Shown: positions 23,001 through 35,600, numbered from the stretch's first letter. The stretch is 64,000 nt of DNA from Hyaloscypha bicolor E (GCF_002865645.1 NW_020194628.1:1426001-1490000), one strand, 5' to 3'. A program made the numbers and translations. Notes: generated by a model from the sequence alone, not told the origin.

Positions 23001-25451
23001 TAGGATATTCTCTGTCCCGTTGTCAATCTGGTATTCCGCCTCGGATAGTACTCCTGGCCTGGGTATTCGCTCCACAGCGTTGAATGTCTCCCAATCCGCT
23101 CTTGAACGGGTCATAGATAGCACCATGAATAGCTTGGTCCACATTGGGGACTCGGAGATTTTTGCCTTCTCCGCAGCCTCACACGAGTCTCTAATATACC
23201 TCAAAAATCTCGTGATCGATACACTCATCACGATCGGCGAAACGGTCTCCTATATCTTCGTCGGAGATTACGGTGTAACTAGAGCAAGCATTTGGGCGAT
23301 CTTGGCTCGTGCATTTAATCATGGATGGCATTTCGTATCCGCTATGCCCGGTTTCCTGGCCAGATCTGATTCCTGGGTTATCAGTCTGGAAGTGGGCAAG
23401 CGAGGTAGCCCGCTAGACCTCGAACTTAGCGTCTGGGATGGGATGGATCGCTTCTGGGCGACAGTAGCAGGCTACACGGCACTCAGCCTCCTTGGTGCAC
23501 TGTACGTCAAGAAAGGCTCACCATTCTCAACCGGTCCAGTTGGACGAGAATGGGAAGCGACTATCATCGACCTTCTTAATCAAGCTGGAGGTGTGATGAA
23601 AGTCATCTTGATCATTAGCATTGAAATGTTGGTCTTCCCCTTGTACTGTGGGCTTCTTCTTGATGCAGCTCTGCTACCGCTCTTCGACAACACTACGATC
23701 GTATCCCGGATTCTATTTACTTTCAAATCCCCACTTACATCCATCTTTGTGCATTGGTTCGTTGGGACTTGCTATATGTTCCATTTTGCGCTTTTCGTTT
23801 CCATGTGTCGGAAGATAATGCGGAAAGGAGTTTTATGTAAGTTCTTCAGTACCTCCAGTCGAATTTGACTAATCAAGTAGACTTCATCCGCGATCCAGAC
23901 GATCCTACATTCCATCCCGTTCGGGATGTTCTAGAAAGAAATGTAGCAACGCAACTACGAAAGATTCTCTTCTCGGCCCTAGTTTACGGAGGCTTGGTAG
24001 TCATTTGCTTGGGAGGCGTTGTATGGGGACTATCATTTGCATTCAAAGGCGTTCTACCAATACACTGGTCATCGAATGAACCGGTCCTGGAGTTTCCTAT
24101 CGACCTCCTCTTCTATAATTTCTTGATGCCGCTGGCAGTCAAGTTTTTCAAGCCCTCGGATGGGCTCTACACCATGTACAGCTGGTGGTTCCGGCAATGC
24201 GCGAGAATGCTGCGACTTACATGGTTCATGTTTGACGAGAGAAAGGAGGACGAGGAAGGCTATACTGTCCGACGAAGTTGGATGGACATCTTCCGAGGAA
24301 TGAAGGGGGAAAGGAATATCAAGACGGAGGATCCCTCGCAGCCTTTCGTTGAGGATCCCGCTCTCAATGCCTACTTCCGGCAAGATGGAAGATATGTCCG
24401 AGCACCAGCATCAGACCAGGTCAGAATTCCAAAAGGAACCCGCATATTCCTCGAGGTTGACGAGACGAACAACCGAATGGACGGCAAATGGGATAGGCCA
24501 GATGGTGTCCACGGAAAGAACTCGGAGCTGTACAAGCAAGTATACATCCCACCATGGTTTCGCCTCCGGATATGCCTCTTCATAGTCTTCATCTGGCTAT
24601 TTGCCGCATTGACAGGTGTTTCTATCACGATCGTGCCTCTGGTATTCGGCCGTCAGGTTTTCGCAAAGCTGATCCCTGCCCATGTCCGCAAGAACGACGT
24701 TTACGCCTTTTCGATAGGGACATACATACTTGGCTCGGCTCTCTATGCTATTGTACACGTAGGGAAGTTCGTCTCGTACCTGCGCTCGGCTTTGGCAATC
24801 AATGCGGAGACTCCCAAAAATGTTATGCGTCAAGTCGCAGCAGCCACTTCTCTGGTCGCACGAATAGCCTGGACCTACACAGCGTTCCTTTTCATCCTCC
24901 CGACTCTCTTCGCCTTCCTCATCGAATTTTATTTCATCGTCCCACTTCACACATATTTTGCATTCGAAGAGCGCCACGTTATTCACTTCGTACAAAGCTG
25001 GACTTTAGGTCTTCTCTACGTGAAACTCACAACACGTATTATCCTCTGGCACGAAGAGTCTCGGCCAGCCCAATCCCTACGTGCTATCACTCGTGATGGC
25101 TACCTCAACCCGGACGCACGCCTGGCAACACGTAGCTTCATTCTTCCTGTTGGCTTGCTTCTTTGCTCGGCACTCGCGTACCCTTGGTGCCTGGCTAGGA
25201 TAGTAACGATGACGGTCTTGAGAGACAAGCCGGAGAAACATCTCTTGACATACCGATACGCCTATCCCATGTGCCTCGCCCTTTGTTGCATCGGCTTCGC
25301 GTTGTACATCCTATTAGGCTGGGTGAAGGACTGGAGGATGAAGATTAGGGATGAGGTTTATTTGATTGGAGAACGACTACATAATTTTGGGGATCGGAAG
25401 ACAGGGTCGAATGGTGTTGCTGTCCCGAATATGCGACGAATTGAGACGTGA
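20026..25451 (+). CDS. SSM4: RING-CH E3 ubiquitin ligase of the ER membrane, Doa10/SSM4 type
   Basis: Exon 1 is 20026-23836 and exon 2 is 23881-25451, with a 44-bp intron (GTAAGT...AAGTAG), for 1793 residues. The ATG sits in ACCATGG; upstream in-frame sequence has no ATG. The RING-CH domain is complete near the N-terminus: C41, C44, C58, C60, H68, C71, C84 and C87 (C4HC3). A pair of hydrophobic segments follows soon after, then another near residue 310-330. A ~600-residue acidic, disordered insert comes next. From about residue 915 onward there are many hydrophobic segments, including those in exon 2. This is the layout of Doa10/SSM4/MARCH6, which ubiquitinates misfolded or short-lived proteins at the ER and inner nuclear membrane with Ubc6/Ubc7. 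It is longer than the yeast protein (about 1300 residues), mainly through the disordered insert. Confidence 0.93.
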
Positions 25452-25799
25452 TGATGGGGCTGCTGGACGAACGAACGTATATGAATTGGGTGGGGATCAA
25501 ACTGGGGGAGCACAGAATGGCGTTTGAGGGAAATACCATTTTTGACGCTTCGAGCGTCTCCTTTGTTGTTATACACTGTACATGTTTGCATATTAAATCC
25601 ACTACATCTCAAATCATCCCGATTCTTTACCAATCGCTTATGAATATACTTAGGAAATTCTTGAGGAAGGCCAGCGGGCTTCATAGCAAGCCACGCCGAA
25701 GTCTTTCACTCTTTTCTCATTTGCCGTCGTGGCATAACGAGGCTCAAACTTCCCACCCAGACTTAAATCAAGCTAGCTGACCAGAAAAGCATTCTTTCT

Positions 25800-26578
25800 A
25801 AGTGAACATTACAACTGCGGGGCGGGTGCTGGGAAAGTGGAAGCCGCATCTTCTAATAGCCTAGGAAGCAATGAAGGACAACCTGGTGCCAGTGATCTCG
25901 CACCAGGAATCAAGGGTGCATGACAGTCTTTCAACGCATTAGTATCCTCATCACTGATATCTTGTCCCAGGCAGAAATCGCTCACAAAAGCTTCCAATCC
26001 AGGGACCCTTGATGTGCTTCGAGAAGACATCCAGAGCCTGGGGCTCGCTCTCAAACACGACAGTAGGATGGCCGTAAACAATCCATCTACAATGACTGCA
26101 ATTGAACAATATCCTACAATCACCACCGAACGTGCCCTTGGAAAATCGCACAACGAGCCAGGTATCCAGGAACCCCGAATCAATGAGCACTCAACCGTCA
26201 ACCTATGCCTCCTTCCAGGACTGGCTTTCCGTGTTTGTTAGTCCACCATCCACAGATACAGAGGGAGAATGTGAAAGATTAAGACTTTCCGTGAACAACT
26301 GAAGTCTGTTCGAGAGCATCCGGTGGCGGATTCTCCATGACCATCCCAAACGGATTAGAGAAGCACGAGGCCGAATTCACTTCCGACACACACGCAGCCT
26401 TAACCATCGCGTTCGTTTGCTTATCCTTGTCTTGGAAAAGGATGGGCCAAGTGGGAACAAAGAAGAGATATTGACCACACCTAACACCCCGCTGTTCAAA
26501 ATAATGCTTGAACTGCACACGAAAGGTGCGTTCGAAAACGAAATAACGCTTTTGATTTTTGCCTCCAAAGGCTGACAT
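25800..26578 (-). CDS. Possible hypothetical gene, exon structure unresolved
   Basis: An ATG at 26576-26578 opens a 99-codon frame with a mixed, protein-like composition (RYFVFERTFRVQFKHYFEQ). Downstream, a GTCTTAATC possible donor near 26285 and a GGACTAACA branch-like site near 26240 suggest an intron. Two further minus-strand frames follow, 25951-26190 and 25809-26201. One of them contains WIVYGHPTVVFESEPQALDV and looks coding. I cannot join them with confidence, and no domain is recognised. It lies convergent to Doa10, upstream space is limited by the ArgRS gene, and it may be a decayed gene. Confidence 0.3.
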
Positions 26579-26763
26579 GTTGAGTTCTAGGATATCATAG
26601 CATATGCTGCAAACATAATCGACAATGTTGATGCTTTTCTCGGTATCTAGCTGCTAGGTGTGCATAACTCTAGTCTGCTTTTGCAACGCCTTAAAAGCCT
26701 TATTCCCTCCATCAATGCATGTATCCCTGCCCCCCAAGAGCTCTACCTGGAAAGATTGAGATA

Positions 26764-28965
26764 TCACATTCTGGATTTTGTTAGCCATTCTAAAGAGGAT
26801 ATTGGAAGGGGAAAGTGAGCTCACCTATCAACGGGCGTCAAACCCAGTAACCGCATCCCGTTATTCAGCACTACTCTAGCCGCATCATACAGCGCCATCC
26901 GGGCCAACATGAGCTCCCTCTCACTGCCCACAATCCGCAAATGGTCGTAACTGCTGCTTAGAGTATGGGTCATCTTGAACAGATACGTCAATATCGTTGT
27001 CGGCTCCAGCGTCTTCAGCGTATTTTGAACCACGTCTGGGTATTGGGAGATCACACGGATAAGATTTTGGGCATGTGATTCGGTAAGAAGAGAGAGGTTC
27101 GCCGTGGCGATTTCGGCGGGTGTGAGGCCTGCCCGGCGAGTGATGGAGCAGAGACGGGCGTGGGCGTATTGCAGGTAGGGACCTGTGTCGCCTTCGAAGG
27201 AGGTCATAGCCTCCATGTTGAATTCGTAGTTGTTGATTCTTAGTCATCTTAGTTTTAATCATTGTCCACGGAAGAATGGACTTACCGCTTTCCGCTCATA
27301 TCTTGGACCATTACACTGCTGATACCAAGGATATCTGCAGTCGCGAGAGGATTCTCGACTTGTTCGTACTTGGCCTGGTTTTTCTGCATCACTTCGTGCA
27401 TCTTCTCGCCGACATCCCGCAAGATATCGTCCAAGAACTTGACGGTTCCTTTTCGGGTGCTCATTCCAAGAACTAGACCGAAGTTGATATGTTGACACTT
27501 GGCTGCCAGCTCAGGATAGCCCATCAATCCGATAATTGCGAATAATTGCTTCAAGTGAAGATCCTGTGCTGAGGCTACCACGTACATCATCTTATCAAAG
27601 TGATACTTATCGTCTCGCTGCATCATTTCGCTGATGTCTCGGGTAAGATATAGGGCTGTTCCGTCTTTCTTCTTAATGATTGGGCGCTCGAGACTCTTGC
27701 CGGCTTTTCCTGGGAAATGTTTGCTAAAATCGACAATAACGGCTCCTTCTGATACCTCTGAGACGCTCATCTTAGCCATCTTATCGGCTGCAAAGTCCAT
27801 TCGCTCTTGTTTCACTTGACTCTCACCGGAGTAGTCATCGAAGTGAATATTTAATCGAGCGTATGTCTCCTTGTATCTCTTGATACTCAGATCCCTGAAT
27901 CGAGCCCATTGGGCAATTGCCTTCTCATCATTATCCGTCATCGCCTTGAAGTATCGACGAGCTTGCTCATCAAGCCCCTCATTCTTGATATGTGAAGCAT
28001 CTTTTCCTTCAGCTTCCAGCTTTCCAATTTCTTCCTTTTCCGCGGTTAGGTCTTTGTTGATCTTGACGTAAATTTCGTACAGGTGGTTGATGGGGTCGAC
28101 TTGTAAGGCTTCCTCATTCCCATATTTCTCAAATCCCAAAGCCAACAGTCCATATTGTTTCCCCCAGTCTCCAAGATAATTTACCCGGATAACATCCCAA
28201 CCAGCACCCTCGTAGAGATTCGACAGAAAGCCTCCAATGATTGTACTTCGAAGATGTCCAGCATGGAAAGGCTTCGCAATATTTGGGGACGAGAACTCGA
28301 TGATTATTCTCTTTTTTCCCTTCGACGAATCTCCGGGATCTTTCAAGCCAAGATACGGGTTTTGCCCGAAGAAGGTTTGTTGTTTGAGAATTGAAGGAAT
28401 GAGTATTTCTGAAAGCTTGTCGACTTTGAAGAAGAATTGCAGGAATGTGGCAGCAACCGTTGGCTTATGCACAAGAGGCGATTCGGGGAACTGGAGGGTA
28501 AGGTCAATTGGTCAATTTTGCCCTATCAATTTGTGGGGGGTTGAATACCTTCGCAACCCATTCTGCTGCGAGTTCAGCTGGCTTTTTCCCTTTGACTCGC
28601 AAAGCTGGAATGGGCAAGACCAAGTCACCCTTTTCCAAGGTTTGGGTCCACTGCAGAGCGGGGTATATGATTGCAGCGTCGACACCAGTTACCTCCGTGA
28701 GAATTGAGGTGAGATGCGACCGATAGACATCTACAGGGTTGACCTCTGGGTAGCAATTGGGATATTTTGGCAAAGGTGTGGTAAGGCTTAAGCCACGGAG
28801 CGTCTCGGCCAGGGTAGACTCTGCCGCCGCCATTCTGTATGTCCGAGGAGGAAAGGCGCCCTGAGAATTGAGACGCCTTGTTTGCTTGTTACTTCTGGGA
28901 TGGACTGGCCAGAGTCTGAGGTAATGCAGTGGCTGTCGTGACAATCGGGAGAAGGAAGTATTCAT
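26764..28965 (-). CDS. Arginyl-tRNA synthetase (cytosolic/mitochondrial)
   Basis: Class I enzyme that charges tRNA-Arg. Exons are 28549-28965, 27286-28490, 26825-27238 and 26764-26770, with introns of 58, 47 and 54 bp, for 680 residues. The HIGH-type signature HAGH is at 215-218 within SSPNIAKPFHAGHLRST. The KMSKS-equivalent GMSTRKG is at 481-487, as usual for ArgRS. The DALR anticodon-binding C-terminus contains FEGDTGPYLQYAHARL. The last exon is only 7 nt. The third exon's frame could end at its own TGA, but splicing at GTGAGC...CTAACAAAATCCAG adds Arg-Met-stop, which matches the usual ArgRS C-terminus. The first ATG (28965) gives a 44-residue leader with many Arg and no acidic residues. 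A second in-frame ATG is at 28833 (Met45). Alternative initiation could supply both mitochondria and cytosol. Confidence 0.93.
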
Positions 28966-29488
28966 CAAATACTTGGTGTGCGGAGACGTAGGGTCGGAAG
29001 AAGGAGGAGTCACAGCCCAAAGGTTGTTGTTTACCTGGGTGTGAGTCAAGTCTAGACCGCGAAATTTACATTTCAGTTTCAGCCTCGCCATCATTAAGGC
29101 CATCACGTGATCACCCCTTTCCGCCCCACATCCGCCGAACGTCGGGCACAATTCTTGATCACTCTACATATTCGAGGTCTTTTCACCTTCTCGCACCTTT
29201 GGTTGCCTGCTCGAAACACAGGGTACGGTCCTCAACCATAAAGTGCTGTTATTCCTATCAAATGATTGTGGAGTTCTGTTATCCTTCATGTCCGCAACTT
29301 TGTTGCCCCTTTTCACACTCAGTTCGCCGCGAAATTTGCCCAAATCTTCTTTCCAAACCCGCCCTTACTCCCAGCTCTAAAGATACTCCAGCTAACTTCA
29401 TTGTAAAGGAAAGAACGGCCGTTTTACCGGTGCTCAAGTTCAGCTTGCACAAACAGCCTGACTTTGTCTCGACTCTCGAGACTGAATC
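28966..29488. promoter_or_regulatory. Promoter region of ArgRS and 3' flank of the velvet gene
   Basis: A CATCACGTGATC element (CACGTG core, nearly palindromic) lies at about 29101-29112, upstream of the ArgRS start. This type of site is bound by bHLH factors in fungi; the assignment here is inference. No coding frame is evident. Confidence 0.4.
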
Positions 29489-30034
29489 TCAATGAGGAGA
29501 AGGAATATCCTGGCCGTCCTCCCTCAAGACTCGCAAGAAGGCACGCTCACGTGAGTCTGATATTTTCAGCACTTGAATAACATTATGCTGCAGCCACTTA
29601 CTTGGTCTAGAATGGTTGATGGCGCCGTCATCGACAGTAATAGAACGACTATCAACTGTTTCAAGGACCCTCACGACGCCCTCCGTCAACCCATCCGGCG
29701 GATAATCCATCTGCATCAGGCTCACTCGAATGCGGTACCGACCTGGTTCATGGATCGCCAGACCTGGGAAGTAGAAGTACGCTCTCTCCCTTTCGGGGCC
29801 AGCGTTGCTCGGTCCAGGTCCACCTTCAGGGAGTGGATGTGCGGAATCAGCAACCTTCCCACCGAGCTGGTCGTGAAGAACTTCACCCGAATAGTGAATA
29901 AGTGTTGCCACAGCCCATGTCTGGGAAAGTTCTGCGAAAATGCTTGTGTCGCTGCTCAAGTGAGCAACGAGAGGAGGATATAGCGGGACATTGGGGTTCG
30001 CATGCGGCGGCGGCTGAACTGCGATTCTAAGCAT
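29489..30034 (-). CDS. Minimal velvet-domain protein
   Basis: Velvet proteins are fungal DNA-binding or partner proteins that couple development and secondary metabolism. Exons 29602-30034 and 29489-29556 flank a 45-bp intron (GTAAGT...ATCAG), giving 166 residues. Recognisable velvet features, in order, are an opening strand ending in YPPLVAHL, the WAVATLIHYSGEVL strand, the YFYFPGLAIHEPGRYRIRVSLMQMD strand pair and the terminal RERAFLRVLREDGQDIP signature. The product is almost only the domain, without the long tails seen in VeA or VosA, and I cannot assign it to VeA, VelB, VosA or VelC. A strong GTAAGT donor at about 30121 with a TTTTAG acceptor at about 30062 suggests a 5' UTR intron. If instead it joins coding exons, the N-terminus would be longer. 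Confidence 0.8.
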   Translation of the reverse strand: MLRIAVQPPPHANPNVPLYPPLVAHLSSDTSIFAELSQTWAVATLIHYSGEVLHDQLGGKVADSAHPLPEGGPGPSNAGPERERAYFYFPGLAIHEPGRYRIRVSLMQMDYPPDGLTEGVVRVLETVDSRSITVDDGAINHSRPSKWLQHNVIQVLKISDSRERAFLRVLREDGQDIPSPH

Positions 30035-32403
30035 TTCGATCAAAGGTCGATATTTTGATTGCCTAAAAGCAATTCTTAAGGGACTTTAGTACACGATCCC
30101 TGGAAGTGGAGGAGAGACTTACAATATCTGGACCTTCAACAATGGCCGTCGCTCTACTCGCCGAAGTCAACCCTTGTCTTCAGCAGATACACCCCGGTCT
30201 TGAAGCAAGCTTCTAAGGAACTTACGGAGGGGTTTTAATAAGACAAACTGCGTACCAAGCTCCGAAGCGGACCGATTGTGGTGTGAGTTCCTTGTTGCTA
30301 AGCAGCTACTAGCAAGGTGTTGCCGTGCCCTGGATTATGTTAAGGATTGGGATCTTCCAAGGATGATCGACTGCTTCTTGGACGCTGAAATAACTGGAGT
30401 CATGTATCTTATACCTTTCATCAGTCGGCACGTCCCCTGATACTTCAACTTCATCCAACATCAAAGCTTAACACAAGGACAAGCTTGGTTCCTTGTTTAT
30501 TCGTTCATAAGACCCAGACGATCAGGTCCAGGCAAGCTGAAGTTGAGGCTCACTTTGTCAAGGCGGTCAAAAAGACAAGCTTCGGTTTGAATTTCCGGGT
30601 CTTATTCAATGGGTGGAAACCATTCCGAGTGGAAGGCACAAGCGGCATGAGAGTAAGGACAGTCTCAGCCATGTGGATAATACGAATGTGCTGATCTCGG
30701 CCGTTCTGGAGCTGAGACATATCAGGCCTTGATCATTCATAGTTCAGGATACCTTCAGGTTGCTCTCATAGACACGGCTGCAAATCATTCAAGGGAAAGG
30801 CTCCACCGCATGTGATGGAAATGATGCACTGTGCTGGGGTATCATTTGATCCACTAACAAAAGAAAACACGGCGACAATTGCCCTCTCCCGGAGAGCATC
30901 TTGCATGCCCCCAGCTTCCCGAAGCCACCAAAAAAGATTCCTGACACTGCAACACTGTATAACAATTCTAAGAGCTTCAATTTCCTAAAAGGCTATTTGA
31001 TTGCGCTCATAGAAACGGTCTACAATTTGGACCATTTTAGAAGCACGCACCGCGAACTAGACTGCATTACAATCCAGTATCGCAGCACTATGGCGGCATG
31101 AAAAATTCAACACTGAGAAGATTATAAAGCCGCTCACTTCTAAAGTCAAATGGATTCTTCTGGCCTTTGGTCCCTTGTCTCATCAGACGTATGGGAAACA
31201 GCGGTGGAAAGCAGGGTCTGAAGAAGGTGACGTACTGCCTCTTCTGGGGGTTGTTGCGGCCAGTTTCATTCCAGCGCGAACTATTTCTGAATCCGCTGAC
31301 ACCTGCGAACTCCTATTTCATCTACTTCAAGTTAGAGACATTTCGTTAAGGGTGTGGTTGAACCCTGAGGAGCTGACATTGCTGTTGTGTTCTATCCGAA
31401 GATCTGTTCCGGCCAGTCGGTGAGTTGTTGCTGCACCGCGTATCCGATGATCCCTGCGGCCCGAGTAACTCGACATCAACTGGGTACTCGGGAAGGTGCA
31501 ACCCTCGACATGTTCCAACGCCCCATGCTCTTTGGAACCGAAAAAGGAATTATTTTGGGAAGACGATTGCATATTGTCCAATCTTTTAGTCAGATTTTGA
31601 GAAAGGTGTTGGGTTTAGTAATCCTCATCGAGCAAGCCCGCGAGGGGGTGGAAGTGTAGTAACCACTCAATTCCCGTAACTGTCAGCCAGATCAAAATAT
31701 CAGGGCCCAATCACACAGGCCTCTTAATCGAATCTATGTCCAGTTCCCAGCGTTGACGACTAACGACGATCCCACGAAATGGGGAATTGGTCGAGTTAAC
31801 GGTCACGTGCCCTACGAGCGAGCTCCCCCCTCATCTAACAGATAAATATTCAACATCCGCAGTCGACCGAAAAATAGAAACAAAACTTAGCATGAATAGA
31901 CGTGAAATGTTTATGTTCTCGAATTGGTAGATTGAGGTACGGGGCTGCCAACTCCGGTTCGCTCTGTATGCTGCTTGCTGCTGCCTCGACATGAGACTTC
32001 GTCGGCACTTTCCAAAATGGAATCGTTGAACGATGTAAAGAAAATCATCTCCAAAGCCTCACCACATCCTCTTGTCCTCTTTGCAAGCATCCCCACCACA
32101 CTTCCTACCTCTACGCACTCCTTCTCGTTTCGCATCCTATTCAATTCGCTATCGATCGGAGCCAACTCATCATTGTTCCATCTCCTGCAGTAAATCCTCT
32201 ACGAAGACCTTAACCAACATCCCTAATACCGATTCTTCCCGTGCGCCCATCTGCGTCGCGATTGCCGCAGTGGAGATCTATGCCGCGGGTGTGTCATTTC
32301 ATGCAGATGGAAAGTTACGCAGCCCTAACGAACTAGCTGCGGTCCATTCAGTCTCCCCATCCAGCCTAGTTCATGAATTCTTCTTTGACCTTATCAGTAC
32401 AAT
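30035..32403. other. Intergenic region
   Basis: No gene that I can support. A plus-strand frame at 31175-31423 (82 codons) and one at 32072-32470 have weakly protein-like composition, but neither has a recognisable domain or clear splice partners. The left end contains the 5' region of the velvet gene. Confidence 0.45.
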
Positions 32404-32610
32404 ATGGAGATCGTCAGCCATCCTGTTCTCCTGTTATTCATCTTCTCTGGAATGGGTCTCTGTTCACTGACGATCTTGATATACATGGCATTCTTGATGT
32501 ACCAGCGGCGCCGGAACAAGCATATAATTTCAGACGAGAAGAGACGATCCACTCATCCGGACGCCTGGAGAACCCACGTTCGCGACGTCTTCCCTGAGTA
32601 CGAGGCGTAG
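32404..32610 (+). CDS. Possible 68-residue single-pass membrane protein
   Basis: The ATG at 32404 opens a frame with a single long hydrophobic segment (VLLLFIFSGMGLCSLTILIY), followed directly by a basic cluster (QRRRNK) and a charged tail. This is the composition expected of a type I/III single-pass membrane microprotein. The hydrophobic segment need not be real, because other frames overlap here and no homologue is known to me. An upstream exon could also feed into this frame. Confidence 0.3.
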   Translation: MEIVSHPVLLLFIFSGMGLCSLTILIYMAFLMYQRRRNKHIISDEKRRSTHPDAWRTHVRDVFPEYEA

Positions 32611-35600
32611 TATTCCATCGAGTTCGAGAACGTTAAAGGTGATTCGGGACAACTCGCACCGGCGACCTCTGCCGCATCAGACCATTTCGAATCCACTCAC
32701 GAGGCACGAGACTGTTCTATGCCTCTCTGTGCAATCAATGACGAGATATCGTCAATAATAGGGCTTCAAGGGCGAGCGGGCGTTGCTTTTGATGAAGGAG
32801 GTCACTTGCTAATATCTCGAGAGACGTTTGAGTGGTGCGGCATCAACGAACAGTCCCCCGGTCTATTCGCTTCTCTCCACGCCTGACGTGGCCTTTTCTT
32901 GCCAGGGATTAAGGAATGTAACAGATGATGGAGCGTGGTGGTGTCTGGTAATTGGCAGATACAACATTCATTTGGTAGGCTAGGAAACAAGGCTCCTCGT
33001 GGACGGTCTGCTTGGCGGACGCGCAGAGATTGTGGCAAACATGGCGTGAAAGGTTCCCGCGTTTTCCAGGCGCTGCATCGGCAGATCTGATAGTCTGTGC
33101 TATTTAATGAGTTTAATGGACCGCTCCAGAGCAAGTTTCACGTTGTAAAACAACAGAATGTTTGCACAGGTTTGCACAATGTGACAAGGCAGTGAGGCAA
33201 ATCAAGCCCGAACAGAGTTCACCGCAGGATTAGCCCCTCCCGAAAGGAGGAATGGCTATGTGGGGAATAGGCTGTTTCTTCTCAGCTCTGTGTTTTCCGG
33301 GTCTCTGAGCGTCCCCCTGCCCAAGCCTCCTCCATTTTCTCAGGTGAAATCACCCACAAACACGCCTGCTAAATTCATGAACAAGTTCCCGAAAACGATG
33401 ATGCAGCAAAAACCCCTTCTTCGAAGTCTCTTCTTTCTCACAAGTAATTAAGGATTTGTAGAATAATTTGCCAGGAGTTAAGTGGTCAGTTTAGCCTAAC
33501 GCTTCCCCTTGTCGCAGGATTCTAATCTCGCCGCAGGGTGTACATTTCCAACAGTGACCAAACGAGAACATCGACATCTCTTCTCCATTCTCTCACCTTC
33601 GAGATCCTCCATAGCATCTCACAGAGCGGTTCACGCGTCGTCTAGGCGTTGTTCCTTCTAGATCTCGAAAATCCACGATTTCCAGCTGCCGACTCTAGCG
33701 ACCGAAACCCCTTTTCCGATTCCACCTCAACAGTCGACACAACACAAAACTCAGACGAAGGGCACATTTTCACCACAACTTACATCAAACACTAAAGGGG
33801 ATATCAGGCTTGTCTGGTCAATCTTTAGTCTGACTGTATTTTGGAGAGATGAAAATATATTCAGTAAGGCGAGGATCTCGGTGCAGACAACACAGACATC
33901 TGCCAAAATGCACTGAATCTCTTAAGCATCCCTCCTTTTAGCCATCTCAGAACTTGCAGCCTGCGTATCACAATTCCACTGCTCCCAGGGCCATCAAAGG
34001 ATGAGAATCGTCACGTTGCGGATGAGGTCAGGCATGATTTCTGGCAGCAAGTATAGGTATTTTGAATGGACAAGTCCCGGGGCTACCAATCCTATCTTAA
34101 AAGAGAGAGAAGCTTAGTCTCCTGTGAAAAACACACCCGAGCTTCATACAAGCTTTGATCATGGTTCAGAGAAAGGGACAACTGCCCGAGTTAAGTCAGA
34201 ACTTTTAAGTGCTTGGACAGGGCAAAATGGACCAAGCAGGACTTCTCTGGAGACTTTTCGCTGCATGTCAGGAGAAAACAAGATTCAATAAGACACTTTA
34301 GATATTCAAAATGACCCGTACAGTGATTTCCATGTGTCAGCCCCTCCTTCTGTGGAGTCCCAATTTGCTCGACACTTCCCATCTACCCACGCTGCGAACT
34401 GTTTTGTCGATCACAACCCTCCTTAGCATTCACAGTCATGGCTAAGACAGGACTCGATTCTTCCTGCCTTGGGACGGCGAAGCAGAGACAGACCATGGGA
34501 GCAACCTCACTCTGCAATTCCAAGATACACTTGCAAAATCCTGATCTTTCTCATCCGAATTCATGATTCATTAATCGACAACAAAAAGCATTGGAGCACT
34601 TACAATCATCCCGTACAAGGTCATCAATTACTCTTTCATTACCCCTCAAATATAAATTGCCCCTATCCGAAGCTCCAGCCGCTGACCCTCTCTTCTCTAC
34701 GCTATATTTGCTTTTTTCCCAGGAACCGGGAACTGAGATACCCAGCAGATCCTCATCTTCGACCCGCTGCCAAGCACACGTGAAGAATAGCCACGAATGC
34801 TGGTGAAGGCGCCACTGCGTGCGGCCCACCTTTCTGCAAAAACCAAAGGATGCAACATGGCCGTTGGGTAGGTGCACAATGACGTCTGGTGCTCCCAAAA
34901 GGGCTGGAAGAGCTCTTGAAAGGTGAGCCTCATGCAAGCCGCGTTCCCAGAATTTGGAGGTCCCGTTTCAATGTTCGGGGCCCAATGCGGTGCCCCCCTC
35001 CCTCCTGGGCCTTTTCCGGTATGCAACCTCATGTGTCTGTTCAGCAATGACCCTCAGTAGGGTGACACAAGCCACCGCGTCAACAGGTTTTCACTCTTGT
35101 GTAACGCAACTCCGCCGCACTGGTGGGGGGCATGCTTGAGGGGTCCAAGTTCTAGAACGAAGGCGCCCGAAGCGCGCGCGTCTGGAACTTTCGATCGACG
35201 GGTTGCACTGAGGTTTGGAGGACATGCCCGGGCCGTGCACATCACTTTATCGGATGAGTGCCGGATGGCGGCAAGGGATCATTTCGATATTTCGAGATCA
35301 AATTTTGATCTTTTCTCTGAATCTATGATGACATCGCCAATGTGCTCGTGGTCTTGCAGGAATCTTGGGGAGATGAAGAAATAAACGTGTGCGGTGAGTG
35401 CAGCCACGGTTGTTGATGTGATAACTCTTGCAGCACTTGCTCAAAATATCTTGTTTATGTCTCTCCGTCAATAGCTTCCATGATGTACGGGAGGCGCAAT
35501 GGGTTTTGGGATCGAGCTGAGAGATGCATGGACAGTTTGCATTGCTTGCTCGAGGTGGACGGGGCCAGGATAGATGGGGAGGGATGTGAGGATGTTGGAA

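Noticed and set aside
34551..35047. Frame containing LNRHMRLHTGKGPGG, resembling a C2H2 finger end and linker
   Set aside because: The required pair of cysteines is absent upstream, which is interrupted by stops; a chance match or a very old remnant.
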